Origin: Achromobacter sp. Root83
Lineage (GTDB): Bacteria > Pseudomonadota > Gammaproteobacteria > Burkholderiales > Burkholderiaceae_B
DNA length: 64,000 nucleotides
Reading direction: 5' to 3'
NCBI RefSeq assembly: GCF_001428845.1
Contig: NZ_LMIU01000022.1
Span: forward strand, 557,030 to 621,029
The position numbers and the translations under genes were made by a program. The notes below the pieces were generated by a model. The model was not told the origin of the DNA and did no database searches. It saw only the letters and a program-made list of their open reading frames with translations. Below, one piece after another: positions 17,489-27,285 of the stretch; positions within the stretch are counted from its first letter, which is position 1; each line of letters opens with the position of its first letter.

Positions 17489-18982
17489 ATGGCCGCGGAA
17501 ACCGCAGTCCCTGCCTCGCAAGCCCCCAAGAAATCCAAAATCCCCATCGGCCTCTATGCCGGCGTCCTCGTGATGATCGGCGTACTGATGATGCCGCTGC
17601 CCGCCGATCTGCCGGTTGCCGGCCATCGCATGCTGGCAATCCTGGCCTTCGCCGTGGTGGTCTGGATTACCGAAGCCGTGTCTTACGAAGCCAGCGCGAT
17701 CATGATCACGACGCTGATGGCCTTCCTGCTGGGCACGGCTCCGACAATCAAAGACCCGAACGTGCTCTATGGCACGTCAGCCGCGATCAGCATGGCGTTG
17801 GCGGGCTTCTCCAATTCGGCGCTGGCGCTCGTCACTGGCGCTTTGTTCATTGCCGCGGCCATGACGTTCACCGGGCTGGACCGGCGCATCGCGCTGGTCA
17901 CGCTGTCCAAGGTGGGCACCAGCACCCGCCGCATCCTGATCGGATGTATCGCAGTGACAATCGTGCTGAGCCTGGTCGTGCCCAGCGCCACTGCGCGCAG
18001 CGCAGCCGTGGTGCCCATCATGATGGGCGTCATCGCGGCCTTCGGCGTGGACAAGCGGTCGAACATCGCCGCCGGCATCATGATCATCGTGGCGCAGGCC
18101 ACCAGCATCTGGAACGTCGGCATCCAGACCGCCGCGGCGCAGAACCTGCTGACCGTCGGCTTCATGGAAAAAATGCTGGGCGAACGCGTGGCATGGTCGG
18201 ACTGGCTGATCGCCGGCGCCCCTTGGTCGCTGATCATGTCGGCTGTGCTGATCATCACCGTGCTCAAGCTGCTGCCGCCGGAAAGTGACAGCATCGCGGG
18301 GGGCAAGGAAGCGGTGGAGAAGTCGCTGCTTGACCTGGGTCCGATGACCGGTGCGCAAAAGCGCCTGATGACCGTGTCGATCATGCTGCTTCTGTTCTGG
18401 TCGACCGAAGGCAAGCTGCACAAGTTCGACACCACGTCGACCACCTATTTCGGCCTGGTCCTCCTGATGCTGCCGCGCTTTGGCGTGATGACATGGAAGG
18501 ACGTGCAATCACGCATCCCATGGGGCACCGTGATTGTGTTCGGCGTGGGCATCAGCCTGGGCACCGCGTTGTTGACGACGCAGGCGGGTCAGTGGCTGGG
18601 CAACCAGGTGGTAACGCATACGGGTCTGGATCATCTGGGGTCGCTGGCCATCTTCGCTATCCTGGCCGCCTTCCTGATCATCATCCACCTGGGCTTTGCC
18701 AGCGCCACCGCGCTGACGTCGGCCATGCTCCCGATCCTGATCTCGGTGCTGGCCACGCTGCCGGGTGACTTCAGCCGCCTGGGCATGACGATGCTGCTGG
18801 GCTTTGTGGTCAGCTACGGTTTCATCCTTCCCATCAACGCGCCGCAGAACATGGTGTGCCTGGGTACGGAAACCTTCAATGCCAAGCAGTTCGCCAAGGT
18901 CGGGATCATCGTCACCATCATCGGCTACCTGCTGATGCTGCTGATGGGGATGACCTATTGGCGCTGGCTGGGCTGGCTTTAA
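17489..18982 (+). CDS. DASS/SLC13-family anion:sodium symporter
   Basis: This 497-residue membrane protein has about 11-12 hydrophobic segments. The motifs ITEAVSYEASAIMITTLMAF, SATARSAAVVPIMMGV and NAPQNMVCLGTETF correspond to the conserved transport loops of the divalent-anion:Na+ symporter family (di- and tricarboxylates, sulfate or sulfonates). It is preceded by a good ribosome-binding site (GGAGAAGGAT) and followed after 11 bases by a dehydrogenase of the malate/lactate type, which hints that the substrate is a 2-hydroxy acid such as malate or sulfolactate. The substrate is inference only. Confidence 0.88.
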   Translation: MAAETAVPASQAPKKSKIPIGLYAGVLVMIGVLMMPLPADLPVAGHRMLAILAFAVVVWITEAVSYEASAIMITTLMAFLLGTAPTIKDPNVLYGTSAAISMALAGFSNSALALVTGALFIAAAMTFTGLDRRIALVTLSKVGTSTRRILIGCIAVTIVLSLVVPSATARSAAVVPIMMGVIAAFGVDKRSNIAAGIMIIVAQATSIWNVGIQTAAAQNLLTVGFMEKMLGERVAWSDWLIAGAPWSLIMSAVLIITVLKLLPPESDSIAGGKEAVEKSLLDLGPMTGAQKRLMTVSIMLLLFWSTEGKLHKFDTTSTTYFGLVLLMLPRFGVMTWKDVQSRIPWGTVIVFGVGISLGTALLTTQAGQWLGNQVVTHTGLDHLGSLAIFAILAAFLIIIHLGFASATALTSAMLPILISVLATLPGDFSRLGMTMLLGFVVSYGFILPINAPQNMVCLGTETFNAKQFAKVGIIVTIIGYLLMLLMGMTYWRWLGWL

Positions 18983-18993
18983 GGGGTCGCGAC

Positions 18994-20043
18994 ATGAAAA
19001 TCACGATCGCAGAAGCCAATGAATATGGCCGCCGGGTGCTGATGGCGCAAGGCGTGCCCGAAGACATCGCCCGCGATGTGGCCGAGCATCTGGTCGAATC
19101 CGACCGGGTCGGCTACACCAGCCATGGCCTGTCCATCCTGACGAATTACCGGCGCGTGCTGTCCGAGGGCCTGGCGCAAGCCGACGGCCGGCCGGAGCTG
19201 CTCAATGACCGGGGCGCCATGCTGGCCTATGACGGCCACCACGGCCTGGGCCAGTATGTCGGCAAGGTGGTCATTGAAAAGGCCATCGAACGCACGCAAG
19301 AGCACGGCCAGTGCATCGTGACGCTGCGCCACAGCCACCACCTGGGCCGGATGGGCCATTTCGGGGAGATGGTGGCGGCCAAGGGGCTGATCCTGCTGGC
19401 GTTTACCAACGTGATCAACCGCTCTCCGACCGTGGCACCGTTTGGCGGCGCGCAGGCATGCCTGACCACGAATCCGCTGTGTTTCGCCGGACCCTTGCCG
19501 GGCGGCCGCCCTCCGTTCATCGTGGACATGGCGACCAGTTCGATCGCGGTGAACAAGGCACGGGTGCTGGCTGCCAAGGGCGAACAGGCGCCGCCGGGAT
19601 CGCTGATCGACGCCGAGGGCAATCCGACCACGGATCCGAACGCGCTGTTCTCGGATCCGCCGGGCGCCTTGCTGCCGTTCGGCGGCCACAAGGGCTATGC
19701 GCTGGGCTTGGTCGCCGAGCTGCTGGCCGGTGTGCTTTCCGGCGGCGGCACCATTCAGCCGGAACACCCGCGTATCGGGGTGGCGACGAACAATATGTTC
19801 GCGCTGCTGCTGGATCCGCAGGTGGACTTCAATACGGACTGGCGGACGATGGAGGTCGGGGCATTCATCGACTACCTCCATGCTTGCAAGCCGCAGCCGG
19901 GAGTCGAGGCGGTGCAGTATCCGGGCGAATATGAGGCGCGGAATCGGGCGGTCAATGCGGATTCGGTGGAGTTCGATAGCAGGATCTGGGATGGGTTGAC
20001 GAAGCTGGCTTTGGACCTTGGTGTGCCTGAGGCGTTGCCGTAG
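18994..20043 (+). CDS. Ldh2-family NAD(P)-dependent malate/lactate-type dehydrogenase
   Basis: This 349-residue enzyme belongs to the malate/L-lactate/ureidoglycolate dehydrogenase family with a fold unrelated to classical MDH. Visible markers are HHLGRMGHFGEM (catalytic His region), FIVDMATSSIAVNKARVLAAKGE and FGGHKGYALGLVAELLAG. It oxidises a 2-hydroxy acid or reduces a 2-keto acid; candidates are malate, sulfolactate and 2,3-diketogulonate. The start at 18994 follows the transporter stop by 11 bases with GGGG upstream. Pairing with the DASS symporter suggests uptake and oxidation of the same compound. Confidence 0.88.
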   Translation: MKITIAEANEYGRRVLMAQGVPEDIARDVAEHLVESDRVGYTSHGLSILTNYRRVLSEGLAQADGRPELLNDRGAMLAYDGHHGLGQYVGKVVIEKAIERTQEHGQCIVTLRHSHHLGRMGHFGEMVAAKGLILLAFTNVINRSPTVAPFGGAQACLTTNPLCFAGPLPGGRPPFIVDMATSSIAVNKARVLAAKGEQAPPGSLIDAEGNPTTDPNALFSDPPGALLPFGGHKGYALGLVAELLAGVLSGGGTIQPEHPRIGVATNNMFALLLDPQVDFNTDWRTMEVGAFIDYLHACKPQPGVEAVQYPGEYEARNRAVNADSVEFDSRIWDGLTKLALDLGVPEALP

Positions 20044-20130
20044 GTATTTTGGGTTTGCTTGTTGGTGCGGGCGCTTCGAGGGATTGGGGCGTCCGTTTCT
20101 TTTTTTGGAGTTCGGATTGGTGCCTGGCGG

Positions 20131-20473
20131 TTGAGTTCTTGAGGCGCCTGGCGTGGCGGGGGCCTGGGGGTGCGGGGCTTCGATTGCGGTCCGGAGCCTT
20201 CGCTCCAGACTGCCCCGTCGTCATCTTCGTCACGGCCTTCGGCCGTTCCTTCAGATTCCCTCGGGCTTATCTGACGCCCCGCCCCCCCAGGCCCCCACCA
20301 CGCCAGGCTCTAGTGGTTTCAACTTTACGGGAGCTGGGGCGAGTCGAGTTCTTTAGGTTCTCGCCCACAGTGGGGGGTAGAGGAATATCTTGCGGGGCCT
20401 GCCCCCGGCCGGCCGCGCGGGCGGCCTTTGGGGGCTTACGCGGTGTCTTGCGTCGTGGCTATGACGCTTTGCG
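20131..20473 (+). repeat. Dispersed repeat, module A, copy 1
   Basis: About 340 bases are closely similar (by eye roughly 85-90%) to 43341-43696. Shared blocks include CGCCTGGCGTGGCGGGGGCC, CGATTGCGGTCCGGAGCCTT and GGCGAGTCGAGTTCTTTAGG. It contains small hairpins such as GTCCGGAG/CTCC. The orientation is the same in both copies. Confidence 0.85.
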
Positions 20474-20518
20474 TGTGGCTGCTTTGTGGTTGGGTTCTTG
20501 CCGCGATTTTGGGCCGTT

Positions 20519-20607
20519 GGAATATCGTGCGTTGCTCGCCCCTGGTCGGCCGCGCCGGCGGCCTCGGGGGCTTTGGCGGTGTCTCGCGGTTGGTGATGCC
20601 GCTGCGC
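20519..20607 (+). repeat. Degraded second copy of the module A 3' end
   Basis: The segment beginning GGAATATCGTGCG and running through CGGCCGCGCCGGCGGCCT and GGCGGTGTCTCGCG resembles 20381-20470, about 137 bases upstream. It suggests an old partial tandem duplication inside copy 1; copy 2 lacks it. Confidence 0.6.
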
Positions 20608-20819
20608 GAGTGCGGGAGATTTGCCTGCGCTGCCCGCCACTAATCATCACTTGAATCCCGGCGCCCGATGGGCGGCGCGCGCGAGAGAATTTGCAGAAGC
20701 AAGCGGCTCGCCATCGCGCGCCGCCCATCACCACCCCCTCCCCCTGATGTCGGCGTCATTAGCACACCAACCGCCGCATTCGCGAAAGCGAACACCCCAT
20801 CAACGACCCGCAGACATAT

Positions 20820-20853
20820 GCCGATTGCTGCCGCCCGCGCGGCTGCAATCGGC
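20820..20853. repeat. Hairpin GCCGATTGC/GCAATCGGC
   Basis: Perfect 9-base arms at 20820-20828 and 20845-20853 enclose 16 GC-rich bases that can pair further. It sits between the A-type copies and module B in the convergent region and could act as a transcription barrier; there is no U tract. Confidence 0.5.
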
Positions 20854-20916
20854 GTCCCCGCAGATTTCACTCCCTGACCACAGCTCTTGTAGCGCAACGA
20901 CCCCAGACACGCGTAG

Positions 20917-21045
20917 CCCGGCGGCGCGGGCGCCGTGGTTGCGAGCAACCTCGATGCGCCCGAGGGAACCGGAGCGAACGCTCCGGACCGCAATCGTGGG
21001 CGCTCGCAGCCACGGCGACCGCGCCGCCGGGCGACCTACGAAGAC
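20917..21045 (+). repeat. Dispersed repeat, module B, copy 1
   Basis: It is closely similar to 43760-43953 over GGCGCGGGCGCCGTGGTTGC, GAGCAACCTCGATGCGCCCG and CCGCAATCGTGGGCGCTCGC, but lacks about 60 middle bases. Its core is the reverse complement of the module A core, so A and B face each other as an imperfect inverted repeat. It contains the palindrome CCGGAGCGAACGCTCCGG. Confidence 0.8.
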
Positions 21046-21103
21046 TTGGTGCTACCCACCAAGATCGCCAACCCACAAAAACCAACCACAGCCCTACAAA
21101 CGA

Positions 21104-22240
21104 TCAAGCCTTCACCGACCGATGCCGACTGATACTCATCATGATCCCGAACGCAATCCCCATCGTAAACAACGCCGTCCCCCCATAACTCATGAACGGC
21201 AAAGGCACGCCGACCACCGGCAGGATCCCCGTCACCATGCCCACGTTCACGAATACATAGATGAACAGCATCATCGTCAGCGCCCCGGATAACAGCCGGC
21301 CGAACTGCGACGACGCCCGTGATGCGATCGTCAGGCCGCGCGCCATCATCAGGCCGTAAAGCACCAGGATGGCGATGCCTCCGTACAGACCGAATTCCTC
21401 GGCGTACACGGCGAAGATGAAGTCGGTGGTACGTTCCGGGATGAAATCCAGATGTGTCTGCGTGCCCTTCATGTAGCCCTTGCCGTACATGCCGCCGGAA
21501 CCCACCGCGATCATCGACTGGATCGTGTGGAACCCCTTGCCCAGCGGGTCGGAGCTGGGATTGAGCAGCGTGCAGACGCGGTGCTTCTGGTAGTCGTGCA
21601 GCACCACCCAATCCACGTCGGGCTCGCACAACTGGTCTTCGTAATAGACCAGCGTGCCGATGCCGATGATGCCGGCCAGCATGACGGGCACCAGCAGCTT
21701 GAACGACAGGCCGGCAAAATAGATCACGAAAAAGCCGGCGCCGAACACCAGCAGCGCCGTGCCCAGGTCCGGCTGCAGCACGATCAGCCCGAAGGGCGCG
21801 GCCAGCATGGCGGCGGCGGCCAGAAAGTCGCGGACGCGGACGGCGCCTTCGTGGCGCTGGAAGTACCAGGCCAGCATCATCGGCACCGCGATCTTCATCA
21901 TTTCGGACGGCTGGATGCGGGTGACGCCCAGGTTCAGCCAGCGGGTCGCGCCCTTGCTGGTTTCGCCGAAGAACTCCACGCCCAGCAGCAGGACCACGCC
22001 CACCACGTAGAAGGGCAAGGCCAGTTTCATCAGCCACTTGGGCGGAATCAGCGCCATGACCCACATCGCGAAGAACGCGATGATGAAGTTGCGCGACTGC
22101 TCCGCGAAGCGCCAATCGGTGCCACCCACCGCCGAGTGCATGACAGTCAGGCCCAACGCCGCGAACATCAGCAGGATCGCAAGCAGCGGCCAGTCGAATG
22201 CCGTGAAAACGCGCAGCAGGATGAGGCCCAGACGCTTCAT
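21104..22240 (-). CDS. rodA: RodA, SEDS-family peptidoglycan glycosyltransferase
   Basis: This 378-residue integral membrane protein (about 10 segments) belongs to the SEDS family that polymerises glycan strands for cell elongation. Markers include RWLNLGVTRIQPSEMMKIAVPMM and VPLPFMSYGGTALFTMGIAFG near the C-terminus. It works with PBP2 (mrdA), whose stop it overlaps by four bases (its ATG at 22240). It is the last gene of the mreBCD-mrdA-rodA operon. The repeat-rich intergenic region follows it. Confidence 0.95.
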   Translation of the reverse strand: MKRLGLILLRVFTAFDWPLLAILLMFAALGLTVMHSAVGGTDWRFAEQSRNFIIAFFAMWVMALIPPKWLMKLALPFYVVGVVLLLGVEFFGETSKGATRWLNLGVTRIQPSEMMKIAVPMMLAWYFQRHEGAVRVRDFLAAAAMLAAPFGLIVLQPDLGTALLVFGAGFFVIYFAGLSFKLLVPVMLAGIIGIGTLVYYEDQLCEPDVDWVVLHDYQKHRVCTLLNPSSDPLGKGFHTIQSMIAVGSGGMYGKGYMKGTQTHLDFIPERTTDFIFAVYAEEFGLYGGIAILVLYGLMMARGLTIASRASSQFGRLLSGALTMMLFIYVFVNVGMVTGILPVVGVPLPFMSYGGTALFTMGIAFGIMMSISRHRSVKA

Positions 22241-24165
22241 TGTTGGCGCACCAGATCGGAAGTGATGGTTTCGACCGTGGCCGTGGCATCCGCGCGTTCC
22301 GGCCGCACGATCTTGTCCTGCCGGTCCTTGGCGAGCCAGTAGTCGAACACCTTGCGCGCCACCGGGGCCGCCACGCTGGCGCCCCAGCCCGCGTTTTCGA
22401 CGATCAGGGACACGGCGATACGGGGGTGCTCGAGCGGCGCGAAGCCCATGAACAGCGCGTGGTCGCGCAGGCGTTCGTCGATGGCGCTGGCGCGGTAATG
22501 GCCCCCGCGCAGGCTGAATACCTGGGCGGTGCCGGTCTTGCCGGCGGCCTGGTAAGGCGTATTGGCGAACGCGCGCCGCGCCGTGCCGGCCCGCACGACG
22601 TCGGCCATGGCGTTCTTGATCACGTCGACGTTGGCCTGCTTGAGCGGAATGCGGTAATCGGGGGTGGACTCGGTGGGCTTGGCCACGCCCGTGCGCGGGT
22701 CGCGCACGGCATGGACCAGATGCGGGCGCCGGAACAAGCCGTTGTTGGCCAGGGTGGAGGTGCCCTGCGCCAGTTGCAGCAGGGTGAACGCGTTGTAGCC
22801 CTGCCCCACCGCCACGGAAATCGTTTCGCCCGCGTACCAGCGCTGACGCTCCTTGTCCTTGTACGCCGCGCGCTTCCAGTCGGTGGACGGCAGCACGCCG
22901 CGTTTCTCGCCTTCCAGGTCGATGCCGGTGATCTGGCCAAAGCCGAATTGCTTCGTGAAGTCGTGCAGGGCATTCACGCCGATTTCGGGGCCCAGCGAAT
23001 AGAAATAGGTGTCGGACGACACGACGATGGCCTTGTGCATGTCCGTCATGCCGTAGGCCGCGCCCCCGGCGTTGCGGAACTTCTGCCCGCCGAATTCGTA
23101 GTAGCCCGGATCCGAGATCCGGTCGGTGGCCCGGCGCTTGCCAAGCTCCAGCGCCGCCAGGCCCACGAAGGGCTTGTAGGTGGAACCGATAGGATAGGTG
23201 CCGTACAGGGGACGGTTGATCAGCGGGTGGTCCGGCGATTCATTCAGCATGCGCCAGTTGTCCACGTCGATGCCGTCGACGAAAAGATTGGGATCGAACG
23301 ACGGCTGCGAAACGAAGGCCAGGATCTCGCCGGTGTCCGGGTCGATCGCGACCAGGGCGCCGCGCTGCCCCTCGAAAGCCTCTTCGGCCACCTTCTGCAG
23401 GCCCAGGTCGATGGAAAGCATGATGTCCGATCCCGGCACAGGGTCGATCCGGCGCAGCGTGCGCATGGGACGGCCGCCGGCGGTGACTTCGACCTCTTCC
23501 AGACCGGTGCGGCCGTGCAGTTGCTCTTCCCAGGTCTTCTCGATGCCCTTCTTGCCGATGACCTCGGTGCCGCGGTAGTTGCCCGACTGGCCGGTGCGCT
23601 CCAGTTCTTCGTTGTCGCCCTCGGCGATGCGGCCGATGTAGCCCACCACGTGCGCGGCAGACAGCCCCTGCGGATACTCCCGCACCCAGCGCGCGCGCAG
23701 CGCCACCCCCGGGAACTGGAAGGCATGCGCGGCGAACCAGGCGGCCTCGGTCTCGTTCAGGTTGTTGCGAAGCTGCAGGCTGGCATAGCGGCTGGATTCG
23801 GCGGCGCGGCGCTTGAAGCGCCGCTGATCGGCCGGGCTGATATAGACGACTTCGGTCAGGCGCTCGAACAGTTCGTTCATGTTGCCTGCCTGGGCGGGCA
23901 CGACTTCGAGCGTATAGGTGCGGTAATTGCGCGCCAGGACTTCGCCGTTGCGGTCCAGGATCTCGCCGCGGCGCGGCGGAATCGGTACGACGGCGATGCG
24001 GTTGCGGTCGGCGCGTTCGGACAGGCCCTCGTAGCGGTCGACCTGCAAATACCAGAACCGGCCCACCAGCACGCCAAAGCAGACCAGCGCGAATACGCCG
24101 CCCACCCAGGCGCGCAGGCGAAAACGCTGCTTTTGCTGCTGGCCGGTTTTCTTGAATTCAAACAT
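22237..24165 (-). CDS. mrdA: PBP2, elongation-specific peptidoglycan transpeptidase
   Basis: This 642-residue class B penicillin-binding protein has one N-terminal membrane segment (about 20-42), a pedestal domain, and a transpeptidase domain with the SxxK box GSTYKP, the second motif SSDTYFY (Ser-Ser-Asp, as usual in PBP2) and KTGTAQ. It cross-links lateral-wall peptidoglycan in the Rod complex with RodA, MreC and MreB. It lies 15 bases after mreD and overlaps rodA by four bases. It ends in a polar tail of about 40 residues. Confidence 0.96.
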   Translation of the reverse strand: MFEFKKTGQQQKQRFRLRAWVGGVFALVCFGVLVGRFWYLQVDRYEGLSERADRNRIAVVPIPPRRGEILDRNGEVLARNYRTYTLEVVPAQAGNMNELFERLTEVVYISPADQRRFKRRAAESSRYASLQLRNNLNETEAAWFAAHAFQFPGVALRARWVREYPQGLSAAHVVGYIGRIAEGDNEELERTGQSGNYRGTEVIGKKGIEKTWEEQLHGRTGLEEVEVTAGGRPMRTLRRIDPVPGSDIMLSIDLGLQKVAEEAFEGQRGALVAIDPDTGEILAFVSQPSFDPNLFVDGIDVDNWRMLNESPDHPLINRPLYGTYPIGSTYKPFVGLAALELGKRRATDRISDPGYYEFGGQKFRNAGGAAYGMTDMHKAIVVSSDTYFYSLGPEIGVNALHDFTKQFGFGQITGIDLEGEKRGVLPSTDWKRAAYKDKERQRWYAGETISVAVGQGYNAFTLLQLAQGTSTLANNGLFRRPHLVHAVRDPRTGVAKPTESTPDYRIPLKQANVDVIKNAMADVVRAGTARRAFANTPYQAAGKTGTAQVFSLRGGHYRASAIDERLRDHALFMGFAPLEHPRIAVSLIVENAGWGASVAAPVARKVFDYWLAKDRQDKIVRPERADATATVETITSDLVRQQ

Positions 24166-24180
24166 GACGAGACGCCGCCA

Positions 24181-24747
24181 TCAGGCGGAGGAAGATTCGG
24201 CGTCGTCGGCACCGCGTTGCGGCAGGTGCAGAACCCAGCCCGCCAGCGGCCACAGGGCGGCGGTCAGGAGCACGCTGATGCCCCAGTCCCAGCCCGGCCA
24301 TTTTCCGGCCAGCCATGCATGAATGATCTGGGTCACGAAACGGGCGATGAAGAACACAGGCAGCATGTGCATGGCCTGGCTCCAGAGGTCGAAGCGTTGC
24401 AGCCGGCGGTGCAGGACCACCGCGCCGTAGGCGACCAGCGTGTAGGACAAGGCATGTTCGCCCAGCAAGCCCGCGTCGTGTACGTCCATCAGCAGGCCGA
24501 AGAAGAACGCGGTGAACAGGCCCACGCGGCGCGGTTCGTGCACGCACCAGAAGGCGATGATCAGCAGCAGCATGTCGGGCGCGCCCTGCCACAGGCGCCA
24601 GGGCAGGAGGGACACCAGCCATACGAGCAGCACCGTGCCCCAGACGAATACGCCATGCGCGGGGCCCGACAGCCGGTCGGGCTGCACATTGCTGGGCGTG
24701 CCCAGCCGGCGCCGGGGCTGTCCTGCGGATTGATTAGTCCGATCCAC
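24181..24747 (-). CDS. mreD: MreD, rod-shape membrane protein
   Basis: This 188-residue membrane protein with five or six hydrophobic segments has the MreD phrase FFFGLLMDVHDAGLLGEHALSY. The GTG start at 24747 is chosen because AGGAGGT lies eight bases upstream on the minus strand; it overlaps the 3' end of mreC by 14 bases. Longer in-frame versions (to 24852) lie wholly inside mreC and lack a ribosome-binding site. MreD is part of the Rod complex; its exact biochemical role is unsettled. Confidence 0.92.
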   Translation of the reverse strand: MDRTNQSAGQPRRRLGTPSNVQPDRLSGPAHGVFVWGTVLLVWLVSLLPWRLWQGAPDMLLLIIAFWCVHEPRRVGLFTAFFFGLLMDVHDAGLLGEHALSYTLVAYGAVVLHRRLQRFDLWSQAMHMLPVFFIARFVTQIIHAWLAGKWPGWDWGISVLLTAALWPLAGWVLHLPQRGADDAESSSA

Positions 24748-25618
24748 CGGAATCGACCTCCTGACGGTTGGACTCGGCGCGGTCCACATCCACCTGTAGA
24801 ACCAGGAAGTGGCGATAGCGTTCGGGATGGGCCAGCGGTTCACATACGGCACGCGCGAAACCGGATGCGGTGTCGCGTTCGACGGAAGTCACCTTGGCCA
24901 CGGGCAGGCCGGCGGGGAACAAGCCGCCGACGCCGCTGGTAACGATAGTATCGCCTTCCTTGATGTCCGCATTGGCCGCCAGGTAACGAACTTCCATCTT
25001 GCCGGGTGAATTGCCGCCAAATGCGATCAGGCGCAGCCCGTTGCGCAGCAACTGCACGGGGATGGAGACCTGTTCATCGGTGACCAGCGCCGCCTCGGCG
25101 GTCATGGGGGTCACGCGCACGATCTGGCCGACCACGCCGCCTTCGTCGATCACCGGCATCCCGGGCGCCAGGCCGGCCTTGCTGCCTTTATTGAAGACCA
25201 GGCGCTGGGTGAAGGCGTTGGTGGGCTCGTACATGACTTCGACCACCACGGCGGACTGCGCCACGGTATCGGTCACGCCCAGCAGGCGGCGTAGCTGGGA
25301 GTTTTCGGCGGCGAGCTGGGCCGCATGCGAGGCGACCTGGGCCAGCTCGATGCGCTGGCGCTGCAAGGCTTCGTTTTCGCTGCGGATGAGGTTGGCCGCG
25401 TTGAGCCATTCATTGACTTGCTGAACGAGGTCGCGCGGCGCCATGACGGCGCGTTGGAAAGGATAGAGCGCCACGGAAATCGCCCGGCGCGCCGGTTCCA
25501 GCATGCGCCATTGCGAATCCATGACGATCAGGGCCAGGGCAAGGACGACCAGAACGACCAGCCGCACCTCCGCAGGTGGGCCGCGCCTGAATAGGGGGGG
25601 GGTCCCTTGTCGTTGCAT
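24734..25618 (-). CDS. mreC: MreC, rod-shape scaffold protein
   Basis: This 294-residue protein has an N-terminal membrane segment (about 18-35), a coiled coil (about 65-110) and the two-barrel periplasmic domain with VVEVMYEP, NAFTQRLVFNKGSKAGL and GVVGQIV. MreC activates PBP2 in the elongasome. The last 20 residues are polar (RAESNRQEVDSG). It follows mreB after 84 bases and its end overlaps the mreD start. Confidence 0.94.
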   Translation of the reverse strand: MQRQGTPPLFRRGPPAEVRLVVLVVLALALIVMDSQWRMLEPARRAISVALYPFQRAVMAPRDLVQQVNEWLNAANLIRSENEALQRQRIELAQVASHAAQLAAENSQLRRLLGVTDTVAQSAVVVEVMYEPTNAFTQRLVFNKGSKAGLAPGMPVIDEGGVVGQIVRVTPMTAEAALVTDEQVSIPVQLLRNGLRLIAFGGNSPGKMEVRYLAANADIKEGDTIVTSGVGGLFPAGLPVAKVTSVERDTASGFARAVCEPLAHPERYRHFLVLQVDVDRAESNRQEVDSGGSD

Positions 25619-25702
25619 GAATTTCAGCCCGGGCGCCCGCGTCCGAGGCTCCCGCCGCGGCCGGAGCCATGAGAAAGCGGGGCTCCGGGCTGACGGGCAG
25701 TA

Positions 25703-26752
<1,050 letters not shown>

Positions 26753-26973
26753 TCAGCTAAATTCTGGGGGAATTGGGGTCATGCCGTGGGGCGTTTGGCC
26801 CGAAAAACGACGGGTCCGCCTGTCATCACGGCGATTAAACCGTGAATCATAACTTATAATTTCACCGGAAATAGCGCATAAATGCAGGCTATTCAAGCTT
26901 TGTAACGGGTTCGGCGTATGCATACTGCCCGGTCCCGCCCTTCGGCCTTCGCTATCTATTTTGCAATCCCCCC

Positions 26974-27282
26974 ATGGCGCTCAATGACAAAGATGTGGCC
27001 CGCATTGCCCGGCTGGCCAGAATCGAACTGACTCCCGACCAGCGCACCGTCGCGCAGGCGGAGCTCAACGGCATCCTCCACCTGATCGAACGGCTCCAGT
27101 CCGTCGATACCCAAGGCGTCGAACCGCTGGCCCATCCCCTGTCCGCCCACGAGGACATTGTGCTGCGCCTGCGTGAAGACGCCGTGACCGAAGCCAGTTC
27201 GGAAGCGCGCCGCGCGGCGCTGCTGGCCAATGCCCCCGATGCCCAGGAAGGCTTGTTCCTGGTTCCCAAGGTCCTGGATTAA
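26974..27282 (+). CDS. gatC: GatC, amidotransferase subunit C
   Basis: This 102-residue subunit of the Asp-tRNA(Asn)/Glu-tRNA(Gln) amidotransferase has the family pattern VARIARLARIELTPDQ, LNGILHLIERLQSVDT and EGLFLVPKVLD at the C-terminus, which inserts into GatA. It stabilises GatAB. There is no Shine-Dalgarno; only C residues (CCCCCC) precede the ATG, and a weak TGCAAT lies seven bases upstream, so a leaderless start is possible. gatA begins three bases after its stop. Confidence 0.94.
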   Translation: MALNDKDVARIARLARIELTPDQRTVAQAELNGILHLIERLQSVDTQGVEPLAHPLSAHEDIVLRLREDAVTEASSEARRAALLANAPDAQEGLFLVPKVLD

Positions 27283-27285
27283 GTC

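Larger units (their letters stand above)
20044..21103. other. 1.06-kb non-coding stretch with repeat elements
   Basis: This region separates the convergent Ldh2 and rodA genes. It holds module A (20131-20473), a degraded partial copy (20519-20607), a strong hairpin (20820-20853) and module B (20917-21045), described separately. Short open frames exist but look like by-products of high GC; none has a credible ribosome-binding site or family. Confidence 0.75.

Noticed and set aside
20049-20654. Open frame of about 200 codons across the first repeat, with a similar peptide in the second copy
   Set aside because: The two copies share a peptide only because the DNA repeats. Differences between copies are not biased to silent positions, and no start signal is present.
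20044-21103. Insertion sequence or phage remnant
   Set aside because: No transposase or integrase fragment, and no clear target-site duplication at the ends.
22240-24942. A 900-codon open frame antisense to mrdA and mreD
   Set aside because: It mirrors well-supported genes, its protein is dominated by Ala, Arg, Gln, His and Gly, and it has no family motifs or ribosome-binding site. High-GC coding bias explains it.
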